DNA of 64,000 nucleotides from Ignelater luminosus (Eukaryota; Arthropoda; Insecta; Coleoptera; Elateridae). The stretch covers positions 208,621 through 272,620 of the forward strand of contig VTPC01005736.1 in NCBI GenBank assembly GCA_011009095.1, written 5' to 3'. Below the pieces are notes generated by a model. The model made no database searches, had not been told where the DNA came from, and was given only the letters and a program-made list of their open reading frames with translations. The position numbers and the translations under genes are program-made. This document shows, piece by piece, positions 12,190-24,700 of this stretch. Position 1 is the first letter of the stretch; the number at the start of each line of letters is the position of its first letter.

Positions 12190-12405
12190 TGCCTTTCATT
12201 TTCAACATAAATTGAGATACTGTTTGCCTACCATTGTTTTAAATATGCTGAGCGAATCCGCCACGATTACAGTTATCTCTGAAATACACTTGGTGTACAT
12301 TCATTTACAGTACTTGGAATTAATAATATAGGTCCTAATACAGTTCCTCGGGACACACCATTATTAACCTCTACATTATTTAGGTATCGATTTCATGTAC
12401 TACTA
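12190..12405 (-). pseudogene. Scrap of non-LTR retrotransposon reverse transcriptase
   Basis: On the minus strand, 12359-12331 translates as GVSRGTVLGPILLI, a clear match to the reverse-transcriptase motif GVPQGSVLGPLLF of jockey/CR1-type elements. It is preceded in frame by LNNVEVNN, as expected for the strand before that motif. About 75 bases downstream, in another frame, ITVIVADSLSIF corresponds to the YADDT catalytic box with the second Asp lost. Only this palm-domain piece survives, shifted and mutated, so it is an old dead fragment inside the host intron. The exact clade cannot be told. Confidence 0.6.
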
Positions 12406-12436
12406 TGTACTGCAATAGAAATAATTTTATACTTAC

Positions 12437-12578
12437 GGGCAAGCCCTATCGAGATCTTCCTTGCTTTTCACAAATGTCAAGCCCCTATCAGTTACATCGG
12501 ATATGGTTTTGGCGCACTGGGCCAATTCTTCCGGTCCGCACGTCCGGAAGTTAACTGCCCGTACACGCGTTGTTATTA
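12437..12578 (-). CDS. DUF1397-like hemolymph protein, exon 1 of the visible part
   Basis: Minus-strand exon of 142 nt between acceptor CTTTTCCAG and donor GCCC|gtaagt. It needs one base from an upstream exon, then reads 46 codons: ITTRVRAVNFRTCGPEELAQ, a cysteine in AQCAKTISD, and SKEDLDRACP. This is the N-terminal cysteine pair of DUF1397 proteins (TCGPEEL-CA, then a CP). No Met or signal peptide is in this exon, so the start lies upstream, to the right. Two possible starts in phase 1 are a short MLKFCF frame ending at a gtaagt donor near 12815 and a better signal-peptide frame at 48396; neither is proven. Confidence 0.85.
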
Positions 12579-15500
12579 CTGGAAAAGAAAAATTAACATT
12601 AATATTCATATTTGAGGAAAAAAATTGTAAATGCTATTTTTTTAAAAAGAGTAATTTAGGGGTGGATTTACAAAGAGAAAAGAAATTGGAATAACTTTGA
12701 ATAATGCCAGCATTTTTATTAATAGAACTAAAGCTTCTAAATAGAAGCAGTGACTGTTGCATTTTTAACGGAACTGTCAGTATTCCTTTAATTAAAAGCG
12801 TGACTTACAAAAACAGAACTTTAACATGTAAATTACGCTAATGTAAGTTTGGTTAATTCAGAGTTTACAATTTCACTATGATGAAATGTACATAAAATAT
12901 AATTTACTAGGTGTATAGTTAATAGGTTTCACTGTTAGTATACCGAGTGTTCAATATATTACTTTAGGGAAATTATAATTTTATTCAAATTCAGTCTTAA
13001 TTTAAATTTAACTACTGAATATTTTATGCTTATCCCTCCCGAGGACTAACGGGCTATATAACCCATAAACAGTTTGACTTTGCGTGTCTCAATAGGACTC
13101 CTCAGGAAAATATACAGAAAGAAAAATCGATATGGTTCTGTTGTAGGACTTCTTTTTTTTCTATCTTAGAGTAAGAACAATGTTTAGTGTTCTGTGTAAA
13201 TAACAAAAGGCAAATTTATCAAAATTGGTGGAAGTTTAGTTAATGCATTTTAGCAGATGTGAAGATTAAGTAAACTATCTATACAGTCGTAACAGTATTC
13301 CTACCAACACATTTAGAATCAAGTAGATCAGCGAAATTTCATTATTTTCTGGATTCATGCCTGGTGGTCTCCATTGCTGTGGTTACCCAAGGCAAGTCAC
13401 TTTCGTGACTAAAGTAACGTTAAATTTCCTACAGCAGTAACATAAGAACTATCTTGGTGTTCCAAATTAATTTCCTACAGGTAGTCGAAAATATTTTTAA
13501 AGGGATAGTCACTGCCCATAGGCAAATTTTATTAAAAGACGAATCAACGCAAACATAAAAAGAGTCGTAGAATAGTAAGCTATGAAAGTAGAATTGCGTA
13601 GGCAAATAAACTGAGAAATGCTGCTCTATAAGGTATCCTGAAAGAGTGCATTTTAAAAATACAATCGAACGCTGCAGGTTAACAGTTTGTAAAACCTGAA
13701 ATAAAGAATATATTAAAACATAACCTAGAAAACAAATTTATAGTTATAAGCGCTTTCGTGATAAAAACCACACGAATATTGAGATGCTTCTACGTTTAGC
13801 AAGAAGTGCACAACACTCTACTTCTTGCGAATTTAGATTTATTATCTTTGTCTTTTTCAGCCTTCAGTGATAATTAAAAATAATGAAATATCAATAATAA
13901 AATTTCCATTTTTCAATATAAACATGAAAATTACTATAGTGGTCTTTAGATGTTTGATTTTAATAAAAATTAAAAATGTAACAGTTTTGGTAACGCAAAT
14001 CCTACCGCTCCTGATTATGACTAACAATAAACATTTTTCTCATTCTAAAATATAAAAATAAAAATGATCATTGCTCAGTATTATTATGTACCTCTAATAA
14101 ATTAAAGACAGCACCGGCTGTGATAACGAATCTTGAGGAGCTCCCGAGGCAATAAATGCTTTCTTTCGTTTTGCTTATTTTAGATTTTCCAAGAATGTTT
14201 GGTTAGCACATGCAATCAGGTAAAATTGCGAAATATAAATTAAATAGTTAATAATGCAACGCGCAATTAAAACAAATCTTGGAAAAAATATAAAGAAGTT
14301 TATGGAACATTAACGTAGGATATTAATTTATAAAAAACACATTATAAATTTAAAAAATATTTACCAAAAAAAAGAATTTTCGCCGCAAAAAGTTTTATAT
14401 TCAAAAAGTACTATAACACACAATTATTAATTTTATTTATTTTAAACGATCTCTAAACATGTAAAGCACATATATGGTATAACAAGTTCTTGAATTTCAA
14501 AAAGGCCACATTTAACCTAATTAATATATATTCAAGTCACACATACAGATGTATAAATTTTTAAAAGGACAGTTCTTCATGCAAAGTGCACTTCAGGATG
14601 TTAACTATTCGCGAACGTCAGGTATTCATTTTCTATAACGTTTCCCCCGAGTAAAATTTTTCTGATAGTTTGATGCTTTTTACTACGTCTTGATGTTTTC
14701 TTGTATATGTTTTATCGACTCAAGTAGCTGTTACATGAGAATTCTCGTCGGTGGAAATTCTTTCTAAGTTTCATTGCAGTTTTACAAAACTGATACCTTC
14801 GGGAAAAATGACCGCAATGTAAATATTTCAGTGGAAGGCTCCAAGCCGACCATTTAATCAGTTCAAGCTGAAAGAATGCGGATAGCTATGCACGCTCTGG
14901 AAATGTTAGCCAGTTTTCCGTCACGAAGTATTAAATGAAGTTTTGTTCGCGTTTACAGAAAAAGGTAAAGAAAATTCTCGTGTCCGTTTTTATTTAATTT
15001 CTTAAGAAAATAAACTTCTAAACTTAAATAAGTCGACTGTTTCAATTGTAAAAAATACATTTTTTGTTTATTTCCTTTTCTTCTTTCCAGATATTCTCAA
15101 GTTTTCCAGTTTGTTAAAACTTTCTGATTATCTTTCTGACGTCAGTACCTCTACAGACAAAGACCTACATCAACCCAAGAATTCTTAATCCCATAATCGG
15201 TTTAATTTTTGCGGGTTTCTCTGTTTCCCGGATTATAATGATTGCAAAAAAAAGAGAATTATAACAGGGTTTTAATATCCACTGAAATTGATATGAAAAG
15301 GTGAGAGAGTTGAAAAATGGTCGCAGCCCGTCGAGACGCGATCTCTTTTTTGTTAAATTTATGAACGAATCTAAAAATATAGAGATATTGATATTCTAGA
15401 TGGATAGACTCATCAGGTATCATAAAATCCATTTACGCGCTACCCTCGTTTTTCAATTATAATCGAATTTGCGATGTAAAATAAGTTATTAAATTCAAAT

Positions 15501-18500
15501 TTTGATTCTGTGTTTGTTCGTTTTATGCAGATTTATTGAAATCTCAATCTGTTATGTTTGGTGGATTTTGCATTCATTCCGTTTTCCCCCCTTTTACATT
15601 TTATTTTCATGATTTTGTTATTCCGGTGACCGTGATTGGTGAATGCAAATATGAAATTTAATTGTTTTGAGAATATACAGGGTGTCTCGTGCGTTTAATA
15701 AATAAATACCAACAATATATTTTCCTTTCATATAAAATATTAGCCGGCACGTAAAAATATTTCGATTTTCGTTTCGGTAAATAAATCTCGACCCTATTTC
15801 ACACGTCATAAGTTCATCTCGGTGGACTATGACAGCTGATTTCCGTTGTCTTCCCAATGTTTGTTGATATCACTCATCCTGACTTGCTCTTCCTCCCATT
15901 TTTCATCGGAGAACATCGGCAGAACCATAAAAAAATGGAGAGAGGGGAAAAAGAATCGAATTTTTGAAAGAGTTGACATTGACATCTCTTAATTTAAAGT
16001 AGATTTAATGGATGAAATTTTGCGGTTAGCTAAATTCCAAAAGGCCTAAAGGAAATCCGAATTAAAATCGAAATAACGCCTCCTCGGCTGTCCTCGTTCA
16101 ATAATTCCGTTATTATCTTGCCCACCTTCAATTATATTAGAACTTTTGCAGTAATTAACGAAGTTACTGTATGCGTGACTCAACTGCTGTTTCCAACTTT
16201 TTCCTAATCCATTATATAACTTAATTTTGTCGATTGGCGTTCACCCGAGTGGTTGCAGTGTTTATACGAGTGTTAAATATCTAACTTATAAGTGGATATT
16301 ATTTTGTTTTGAAGGGAATTTTCGGAAAACACCCTTCAGGATAATAATTGTGTAACAAATTTTAATTAATTCAACAAAGTTTTAATTTATTGTATCAACA
16401 GAGAGATTATTTACAATAAACACTTAACTAAATTAATATGCATTCTGTGGTATTAACTGGGTTCAACCTTAACTTGCACCATTATTATTGCAACTAGAAG
16501 TTTTCCCACATGTACATTAATAAGACAATCTTAATCCTTGGGGGTAATTTATATTCCAAACTGATAATACCGCAACGATCTTGTAAATGTTATGCTTTCA
16601 CGTGCAATCAATATGGTATACATAACCTAAAGTAGCATTAGAAAATTATAGTTTTAAGCTACAAACGTAATCTGGCAGATGTTAATTTCAGGCTCCATTA
16701 TTCAAAGGTATAATACATATTACACCAGAATTTCGCATTACCCGTTCGAACTGGTCAATGTGTTATCCAAAGACGAATCGCCGGTTCAAGTCGGTTCCCA
16801 CTGGGTACACACAATTGACAATGTAATTGATTAACAAACCCGTAATAGCCGTGCGACGAAATTTGAACATAGAAGGCTTCGTCATGCGGTAACCGCTTAT
16901 CGCTGTTATCTCTACACATAAACGTTTCTCATTCGAGTGTGAATTTCATATTATATAATATAATGTTATAATACTATTGCAGTTTGAATATCTTTCTCCT
17001 CCATACCTTTAATACGAGAACAGACGCGTCGATTTATGAATGTAACGCCTTGTGAGTTTCACTGATTTTCTAGCTGCCATTATTACCGCACGATTTGTGC
17101 AGACAGGACGAAAATTGTAAGAAGTTTTATTTGCTCATCTGAAACGTGGAATAATCGCAGTTTTAAAAGAATCTTTTCTCTTGTATTTTAGGAATTTTTT
17201 TATTTAATTAAAATTCGTAATTTAATTTTTTATATTGGGGCATTTTTATGCTTTCATATTGGAGGGAAAAAGAATCAAAGACTTTCGATAATGTTGATAA
17301 TTAGAAACAAGGTATTTGTGCTACGTGTCCAAAGAATCCCTGGTACATTTTTTATTCGATTATTTCATAATTCCCTGCAGGGTTATGAATCGTCTATTAC
17401 TTTATAATTTATCATGTGGGGATGTTTAAGTGTTTTTGTACTTCACGACAAAGCGTAACATATATGGTAGGTTTTCACTTTTAGTGACTATAAAGAAAGA
17501 AAAACCAAGCATATTGCTTCTAAATAGTTCTACTTATAAATCTTAAGAGTAAATGTGATAATTGGAGAAATATTAAAAGTGAATTGTAGATAAAAGGAAA
17601 AAAATCTTGAACAAATTGCTTTCGATAAGATCTTGGTATAATGGAAATCTTCGTTTATACCTTCATATTAGGACACACCCAAGGCTGAGAAATCACTAAA
17701 TCAGCAAATTTAAAGTGTTTAGATTTATTTTTTCTTCGCAATAATTTGAACCATTCTATTCTTTTCAATTTTGGCCATCAGAATTGTTGGTATAGATTTT
17801 CTCTAAATGATCCAATTTTGTTTTATCTTTGCAAGCATTTTATTATGATTCTTAGTTTAAATCATTCGATTATTTAAAATTACTCAGGAAGAATTCTATT
17901 CTGATGTTTTTTCCTATATTTAAGATTTAATTGTTGATTTAGACGGTAAACTCGGAAAGGTGTGAGCCCTTCAAAGATACATGTGACGTAAACAGTGTTA
18001 AAGATTCCAAAGAGACTTGAAAAATATTGCAACAACATTTGTAATTCATGTTTAAGTCTTCAGAAAATTTCTCATCTGGTAAGAAGCGGAGGCTATCTAA
18101 AATCAGATTTCCACAATATATGGATGTGTTGGTCTAGTAGTAATCAGGAATCTTCTTTCCTTCTGAGCAATGGAAGTGCTACATGATTGCAAACGTCTTT
18201 TGTACCCACGAATCACATTGAAGATCCTGGAGTATGAGTGCTGTCTTTAAAGACCATCAAGTATTCTGTCTATCCATACTTTATCAAATTTCCAACCACA
18301 GAGACATGTTGCAATGGATCTAAGCGGCTTTCACCGCTAGAGGTCACGAAAAAATGGCCAAAATCCGATTGCAAAAATTGCAAAAGAGATGGTGAATCGC
18401 ATTTGCGGATTTGCAAATATACCTTCATTGGTGAAAAACAAAAGGCAAAGACAACAAAGACTTCGAAAAATGGCGAGTAATCACAAATATTTGGGTATAT

Positions 18501-19395
18501 GTGAGGAAGAACCTTCTAAACGAAATTGCTGCAGGCACAGTTCGACCTCTTTTCACTTTATCACCTCCAATCTAGCAAATAGGGAAAGGTGTCATCTTCT
18601 GGTATATCTCATCGTTAGATCGAGACGGGACCTTTTTTATCCTGAATCATACGTAATGATTCAAAGTATGAGCAGGGTACAAACGGTCTTCTATTGGTTT
18701 TTTTTGTTTTTTGCACCACAATAACATACTTTTGAAAGAATGCTTTCTCTTTTCTGGTACACCTTAGTCTATTATCTGTATGAAAACCTCTATCAGTGTA
18801 CCCAGAAAATTTGAGAAAACTGGAGAAATTCGACTGCTTTAAAAAAATGAAGGTAGCGTGATGAAATAGGTATCCACTGGTGGGATTTGATGTCGCAAAG
18901 AAGAATCCGAAGAAAAAATGGTCAAAATCGATAAGCAAGCGTTCTGTACTCTTATCAATTAGTTATTATCGGATCTATCAGTTTGCCTGAAATTTTTATA
19001 TCCAAGCAAGAAGTAAACCTGAAGAATTTTGATGTTCGATTGCGGATTACACATGTCAAGCATTCTTCTCTGCTAGTATTTCTTAAGGTCTGATCTTGAT
19101 TTTCTCTGTTGAGTAAATTCCTAGAATTCTCTTGAATAGATCGTCTTGTTTGAGTTTAATGCCAAAAAGGCAAGACACTTCCACTCAAGAATTAATTGAC
19201 TGTAGTGTGAGGACGTCAAATAGCTCAAGCAGCGGTTTTATTTGGTTGGTTTCAAAATCAGTTCGTTTTAGTGTCGAATTGTGGCGAATTGATATTAATA
19301 TTAAAGCTTGAGCTTGAAATTTAGTTGGTGGAATGAATTCTTGTTAAAAATACAATTATCATTCTCTTCGGAAGAATTATCTTAAAATACATATA
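12579..19395. other. Long AT-rich stretch without a supported gene
   Basis: Nothing coding is convincing here. At 15677-15860 the string TACAGGGTGTCTCGTGCG begins a slightly more GC-rich patch that may be the end of a DNA transposon, without a visible partner end. Between 17995 and 18940 several open frames of 60-110 codons overlap on both strands without motifs or splice sites, which fits old decayed repeat sequence. Confidence 0.45.
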
Positions 19396-20409
19396 CAGTA
19401 TGTTCAGCGAGAAATGAGACAGCACGATATCTCAGGAACGAATGCAGATTTTAAAATTCTAAAAACTTTGTTATAAATGTAAGGTAGGGGCGCACATATT
19501 TTGCGATAAAAAGTTTTTAAATTAAATGCGTCACCGCCAGGCGGCGCTACCTAATTTAAGTTTTTCTAAATGAAATACCCTACTTTTTATTCGATTTTTG
19601 GAATGTGCAACATATTTGTAATAACTTTCCTTATAAGTGCTATCAATCTATCTGATTTACTTTTTGGGAAAATAATAATTTTTATAAATTCAACACACAG
19701 ATGTAAAAGATTGTATTCTGTAGAGATAATAAGCAAATTCTTCTACACTTCTGGAGCTGGCCATCTTATAGAACCATTAGTACTCATCCATCGTCTCGGA
19801 AATACCCTAATACATCGGCTACCTCCTTTGCTTGAGAATGTTAATTTAAATTTGAGGCAGGTGATGTATTTTCAACAAGATGGCGCACCTGCTCATAACA
19901 GTAACATAATAAGAGAGCATCTGAACAGGGTATCTTCGAGACGACAGATAGGTACTAATGGTTCTATAAGATGGCCAGCTCGTTCTCCGGATTTAACTTC
20001 TTTAGACTACTTTCTCTGGGCACATGTAAAAATTGTAGTCTATGATACACCTTCCAGAAATGTAGAAGAATTTGCTTATTATCTCTACAGAATACAATCT
20101 TTTACATCTTGGTGTTAAATTTATAAAAATTATTATTTTCCCAAAAAGTAAACCAAATATGTTGGTAGCACTTATAAAAAAAGTTATTACAAATATGTTG
20201 CAAATTCTAGAAATTAAATAAAAAGTAGGATATTCCATTTAAAAAAATTAAGTTAGGTCGCGCCACCTAGCGGTGACGCATTTAATTTAAATACTTTTTA
20301 TCGCAGAATATGTGCCCCTACCTTACATTTATAACAAAGTTTTTAGAAGTTTAAAATCTGCATTCGTTCTCGAGATATCGCGCTGTCCCATTTCTCGCTG
20401 AACACACTG
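19396..20409 (+). mobile_element. Long-TIR (foldback) derivative of a DD41D Tc1/mariner-type transposon
   Basis: Element of 1014 bp flanked by TA (19394-19395 and 20410-20411). The outer ends are CAGTATGTTCAGCGAGAAAT and the complement of CAGTGTGTTCAGCGAGAAAT. The inverted arms run 19396-19755 and 20053-20409, nearly 360 bp each with only scattered differences, far longer than usual for the group. They share blocks such as GCGTCACCGC and a GGTAGGGGC stretch. The 297-bp spacer between them holds the transposase remnant. The inner edge of the right arm is itself the 3' end of the transposase frame, and the left arm carries an inverted copy of it. The element therefore looks like an inverted duplication of one end that replaced the 5' half. 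Confidence 0.88.
19819..20118 (+). pseudogene. DD41D transposase, C-terminal catalytic fragment
   Basis: One open frame reads LPPLLENVNLNLRQ, then FQQDGAPAHNSNIIREHLNR, IRWPARSPDLTSLDYFLW and VYDTPSRNVEE. The QQDGAPAH Asp and the LDYF Asp are the second and third catalytic acids, separated by 41 residues, which is the DD41D spacing of the rosa/Visitor branch of the Tc1/mariner superfamily. The first catalytic Asp and the DNA-binding domain are absent. Upstream, the frame runs into the inverted left arm. After NVEE the frame enters the right arm and stops at SFTSWC. It cannot encode active enzyme. Confidence 0.8.
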
Positions 20410-20411
20410 TA

Positions 20412-21585
20412 TAAAGAAAAGATAAACCCAAGTAGTTCCTTAGCGAGTTATTGGGAAATATCACAACAATGCTTTTTTCGGTTTTGCATCTTGGGTAAAA
20501 TTCTACTATATGCACTTCTTAGTCAAAATTTGGACCGACAGATCTTGAAAAGTTGTTTCCATAACTCCACTTTAATAAAAAAGACAACAAAAAAAAAAAC
20601 GGAAAGTTCAAAAGCACGTGTGGATCGTTTGGATATTATCAACTCCAAGACAAAACAATCTTTGGAGTTGATCAAGAAGAAAGCATATGTTGGTTCTAAC
20701 TATAAAGAAAATGATTATAACACTTAAGTACATACTTAAGACGATTTCAGAAGACAGAGTGAAAAAATAAAAAATATATCTTTCTATGAGGGTGGAGGAG
20801 GGCAATTTTTCCATCAGGATATATTAAGTTATTTTACTGAAGATTATTATACCATTTGAATATTATTGTACCTACTATGACAATCACTATGTTCGAGATT
20901 CTAATCAGCGACAGGTGGTATAATAATATAATATTTTAATAAAGTAAGTTATGAATAATAGAAAGGCTTACATTATTCCACAAATAAAAAGCAATAAAGT
21001 CGAATAGTACAGTGTTATTTCTTTCCAGTTAGGAAAACAAAATATGTATAGAGTTTACAGCCACAAAACGTTTTATTTGTTAAATTTTTTATCAGGAAAG
21101 CTTTCAACAAAATTCATGAGGTTTTGTTTATTAATTCTCCACACACAGCAACAATAACAAATAAAAATAAATAGAATGTGTGTATGTGTGTGTGTGTCCA
21201 TTATATATAAGAAGCAAAAAAAAAGAAAAATTCCGAAATAACAAATCGGAATTTTCCCCATAACTGCCCGAGAAAAAAGAAAAGAATGTTATATTGGGGA
21301 ATAAAAGATGAAATTATCTATCTAATAATTTAATCATGTGGGTTTCGTCGTAACGAATTATTGACGTATAACCGAACGTTTATTCAGAAAATAATAAAAA
21401 TTGACGTGGAAAGCTGTAGGGAAATAAATAATGTACAACGAGGATGCTTAAATCAACACAACTTTAATATTCAGCTCAACTCTGAATAGACAAACACGCT
21501 GTGACAACAAGATGCCACTCGATTTATATTTGCATACGTGAAATATTTGCCACATTTTATTAACACCCCCCCTTGTAAGAATAAA
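20412..21585. other. Noncoding stretch with a hairpin and a TG microsatellite
   Basis: At 20638-20672 ATCAACTCCAA pairs with TTGGAGTTGAT across a 13-nt loop. At 21177-21197 there is a (TG)n run. No gene is supported. Confidence 0.5.
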
Positions 21586-21682
21586 ATGGCGAATATAAAG
21601 AAAAGGAAAAAACATAGATCACAATCAAGTTTTGTGTATGTCAAGGAAATTTTAAATATTACAGAAGAAGCTGCAAAAAAAG
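21586..21682 (+). CDS. Candidate first coding exon, basic N-terminus
   Basis: ATG in a good insect context (AAAATGG) opens a frame reading MANIKKRKKHRSQSSFVYVK then EILNITEEAAKK, and stops being exon-like at AAAAAAAG|gtatat, a plausible donor in phase 1. The very basic first 12 residues would suit a nuclear or nucleic-acid-binding protein, but no domain can be named. A possible acceptor at 22030 (TTTCAG) would give a short in-frame end. No homology is recognised, and a 32-codon frame can arise by chance in this sequence. Confidence 0.25.
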
Positions 21683-21759
21683 GTATATATTTCATACTTT
21701 ACATTTTTATGGTTTCCAGTACACATTCCGAAAATCACTCAAATGCGATTCAAAATTGA

Positions 21760-24700
21760 AGTCGTCCAAACAAAATTGAAATTCCAACAAGGACCGTCAC
21801 CTTGTTATTTTTACATCACAAGTTCTATTAAATAACGAGAATTACTACCATGTCGTATCTGTTTTAAATTACATACAATCAAGATACACGAACATTTAAT
21901 AATATCAATTACTTAGAGGTCCCAAATGTTAGTTTAGATTGATAGCTAATATAATAGTTCGCAATTCTAATACGCATTAGAACTAATTTATTTGTACACA
22001 TGCATCAAAATGTGACGTAAACTAGTTTCAGAAGGTGCCAAATACGTAAATGAGATGTCAAAACCTTAAAAAAAAACTAATTTACATCTACACTATTACT
22101 ACTTTAATAGGAATAAGTAACAAGAAAAATATATTTCCTAAACGAAAAACTAAATTAGTAGCTTCAAATCTGACACCAATGAATCTAAACACGCGCGGAA
22201 AATTTCCTCTTTGCGGTTCCTAAATTAGGAAAATTCGAAGTTGGCGTATTATTTGCGTGGAAATCAGGGAATTCAGGGGGGCTGGTATAGCTCGAGTAGT
22301 AGCAAAAGCTATCTAGATCCAGGCCAAGTTTAATAACGGTTTGATTTTTATCAGGAAACTTTGAGGTTAGATATATTTGCCAGCCCCAACTTTGATTAGC
22401 TTCACACAGATATCACGTACTACCTTGAACAAAACAGTAACTTTGCCCTTATGTCCTTTCAATTAAGAGCCAAAGCCCGAGACGGACTGAGATCTCTGAG
22501 ACCCCGAAGGGATTAGCTACTGAAATTATTTCACTTTTATTTTGCGCCAACTTCCCTGCCTTTTTTCCGGTACTTGACAATACGTGACTCCACCGTCTCT
22601 TCCATCTGTGTAGAAATTGGATGAGAAGTAATTAATTTTTAAAGCTTATTCTCCCTAGCATATTCAGTTTAATTCGTTTTATTATCACTATGCTTTCGAA
22701 TGCTGATGGAAACTTTATTTACTTAAACATTTCGATAAGAATCGGAAAATAATGACTTTTCGTAACAATTCAATCAAATCGATTTCTTAATAAAGAAGTT
22801 GTCACAGAAATATTGTTAAAAAATCCTTTTTAAATATTTAAAGTCCGTTTTGCGTAATGGAAAGTGATGTAATTTGAGAACAAACATTTTCAAGATATTC
22901 CTGTTCCTATTAAAATGAAAAGGCAGCCGAGAAAATTAACATTATCGATTATATCGTAAAAAATGTCGTTTAACGGAATAACAAAATATTTAAAAAATCC
23001 CAGCTGCTCTACCACTCGTGAAAGTCAGGATTTTGCAAAAGGCACATTTTGCCCCGAAGACAGAAAACATTTTAAAGAGTCAACGGTGGCGCAATGATTG
23101 GAAACGCTTCCTCAATTCAGGAAAAATCCAGAGAAAGGAAATGGAACAGCAGGATTTTTAGCGAGGACAAACCAGTTTTAATATAAACATTTCTAAAATC
23201 TTCCCGTCGATAACTTTTCAACAAGCACACAGAGCACACGAGGCTTTTCCTGCTTTTCCCCATTACACACTCAATATTATCAGAATTATTTCTGTATTAT
23301 GCAAAGTGTGGAAAAGTGGAACTTGTAGGATTTCTTTCTAATTCAATTTGAGGGAATCTCGACTAACTCCCTCTTTTTATTATAACCGCCACAGTTCGAA
23401 GCTCTTGGTCACAATTTAGTGCAGGTGACGTAAAGGAAAAATTTTATCGCGGCCCATGAATTGTAAACACAAGTGAAATACACACATTGAACGTTAATTC
23501 GACGCAGTAATGTTAGTTTTGTTGCCTTTTTCTGGAATAAAAATATTCGAAAGGTCGTTTGTGTAATCGTTTTATTGGTGCAAATAATTTACATGACAAG
23601 GTGACATTTTTGTTTGAAATTCTTTTTATGTATGTTTGTAGTTAGTACTTAATGTTTTTATTATATAATTAGGTAACAAGGTTAAATACATGAAAGGAAA
23701 ATGTAAAAGGAATACATATAGGGAGAAATTTATACCATTCAATACTGACACATTTTTTTAATTCCACATATACGAGAATAAAATACAGAAAAGGAAATTT
23801 CGTACTTCCATTAAACAAATTTAATTTTTTGCTAACATATTAAAGCGTCACCGGAGGAAACAATAATACATCGCTTTTAAATATCAGAAGTAGTAGAATA
23901 GAAATATTGGAAAAAGGAATAATTCAAACGGTTTGCTAAGCCCAACGAAAACTAAATAACTCAAAAACCTTGAAGTATAACTGGCCCAAACACTCCCGCG
24001 CGAGTGTGCGGCAAGTTAAATCCACTAAAAAAAGTGCAAAACAGGATCAAAAAACGTAAGCCCTTTTAAAGGCAAGTATGAGTACGGTAGTAGTGACCCT
24101 GTCTGGAAATCTGATGCTTGCAAGCCTTCATTTGTGGAACCTCGCCTTCAATATCAATATTTCAAAATACATAAAATCGGGGTCCAAACCAAGAAATTAT
24201 TTAAGCATCTTAAATGGATAAGTAACTGTCAATAGGAAAAGCTTCGCCGATTCTCAGAATTCGATTGAGCAGAAATGTCTAATCGAGTTATATGCATTCC
24301 TTGGTTTATCCAAAGTTTCTTAGATGACCAGGTTTTGCTTGTCTGAGACTGTAATTTAAATAAGTATCCCCCGTTCGGATGAAAAGGAAAGTATAATACC
24401 CTATTGATGCCAAAATTCTCAAATTTCATTTCTCGATGAAGCTGTAAGATTTAAGTTAGACTGGGAAAAACAAGATCCTTTTACATCTACATCTCACTCA
24501 TACAGGAAAAATTACTAGAAATCCGAAAAACAACATAACCAAGAAGCAACGTAAATTGCTAACGTCAATACAGAAAAATGTTGAAGTGACTTCTCGAGCT
24601 ACTAATTCTGTCTTTGAACGTGAGACAGGAAGAATCAAAAAGTTCTATAATGAGTAGGCTCTATTTGCATAAATTTGGAAAAGATGGTGATTTACTCAAA

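Noticed and set aside
17995..18940. A protein gene from overlapping 60-110 codon frames
   Set aside because: Frames overlap on both strands, with no splice sites, motifs or compositional support.
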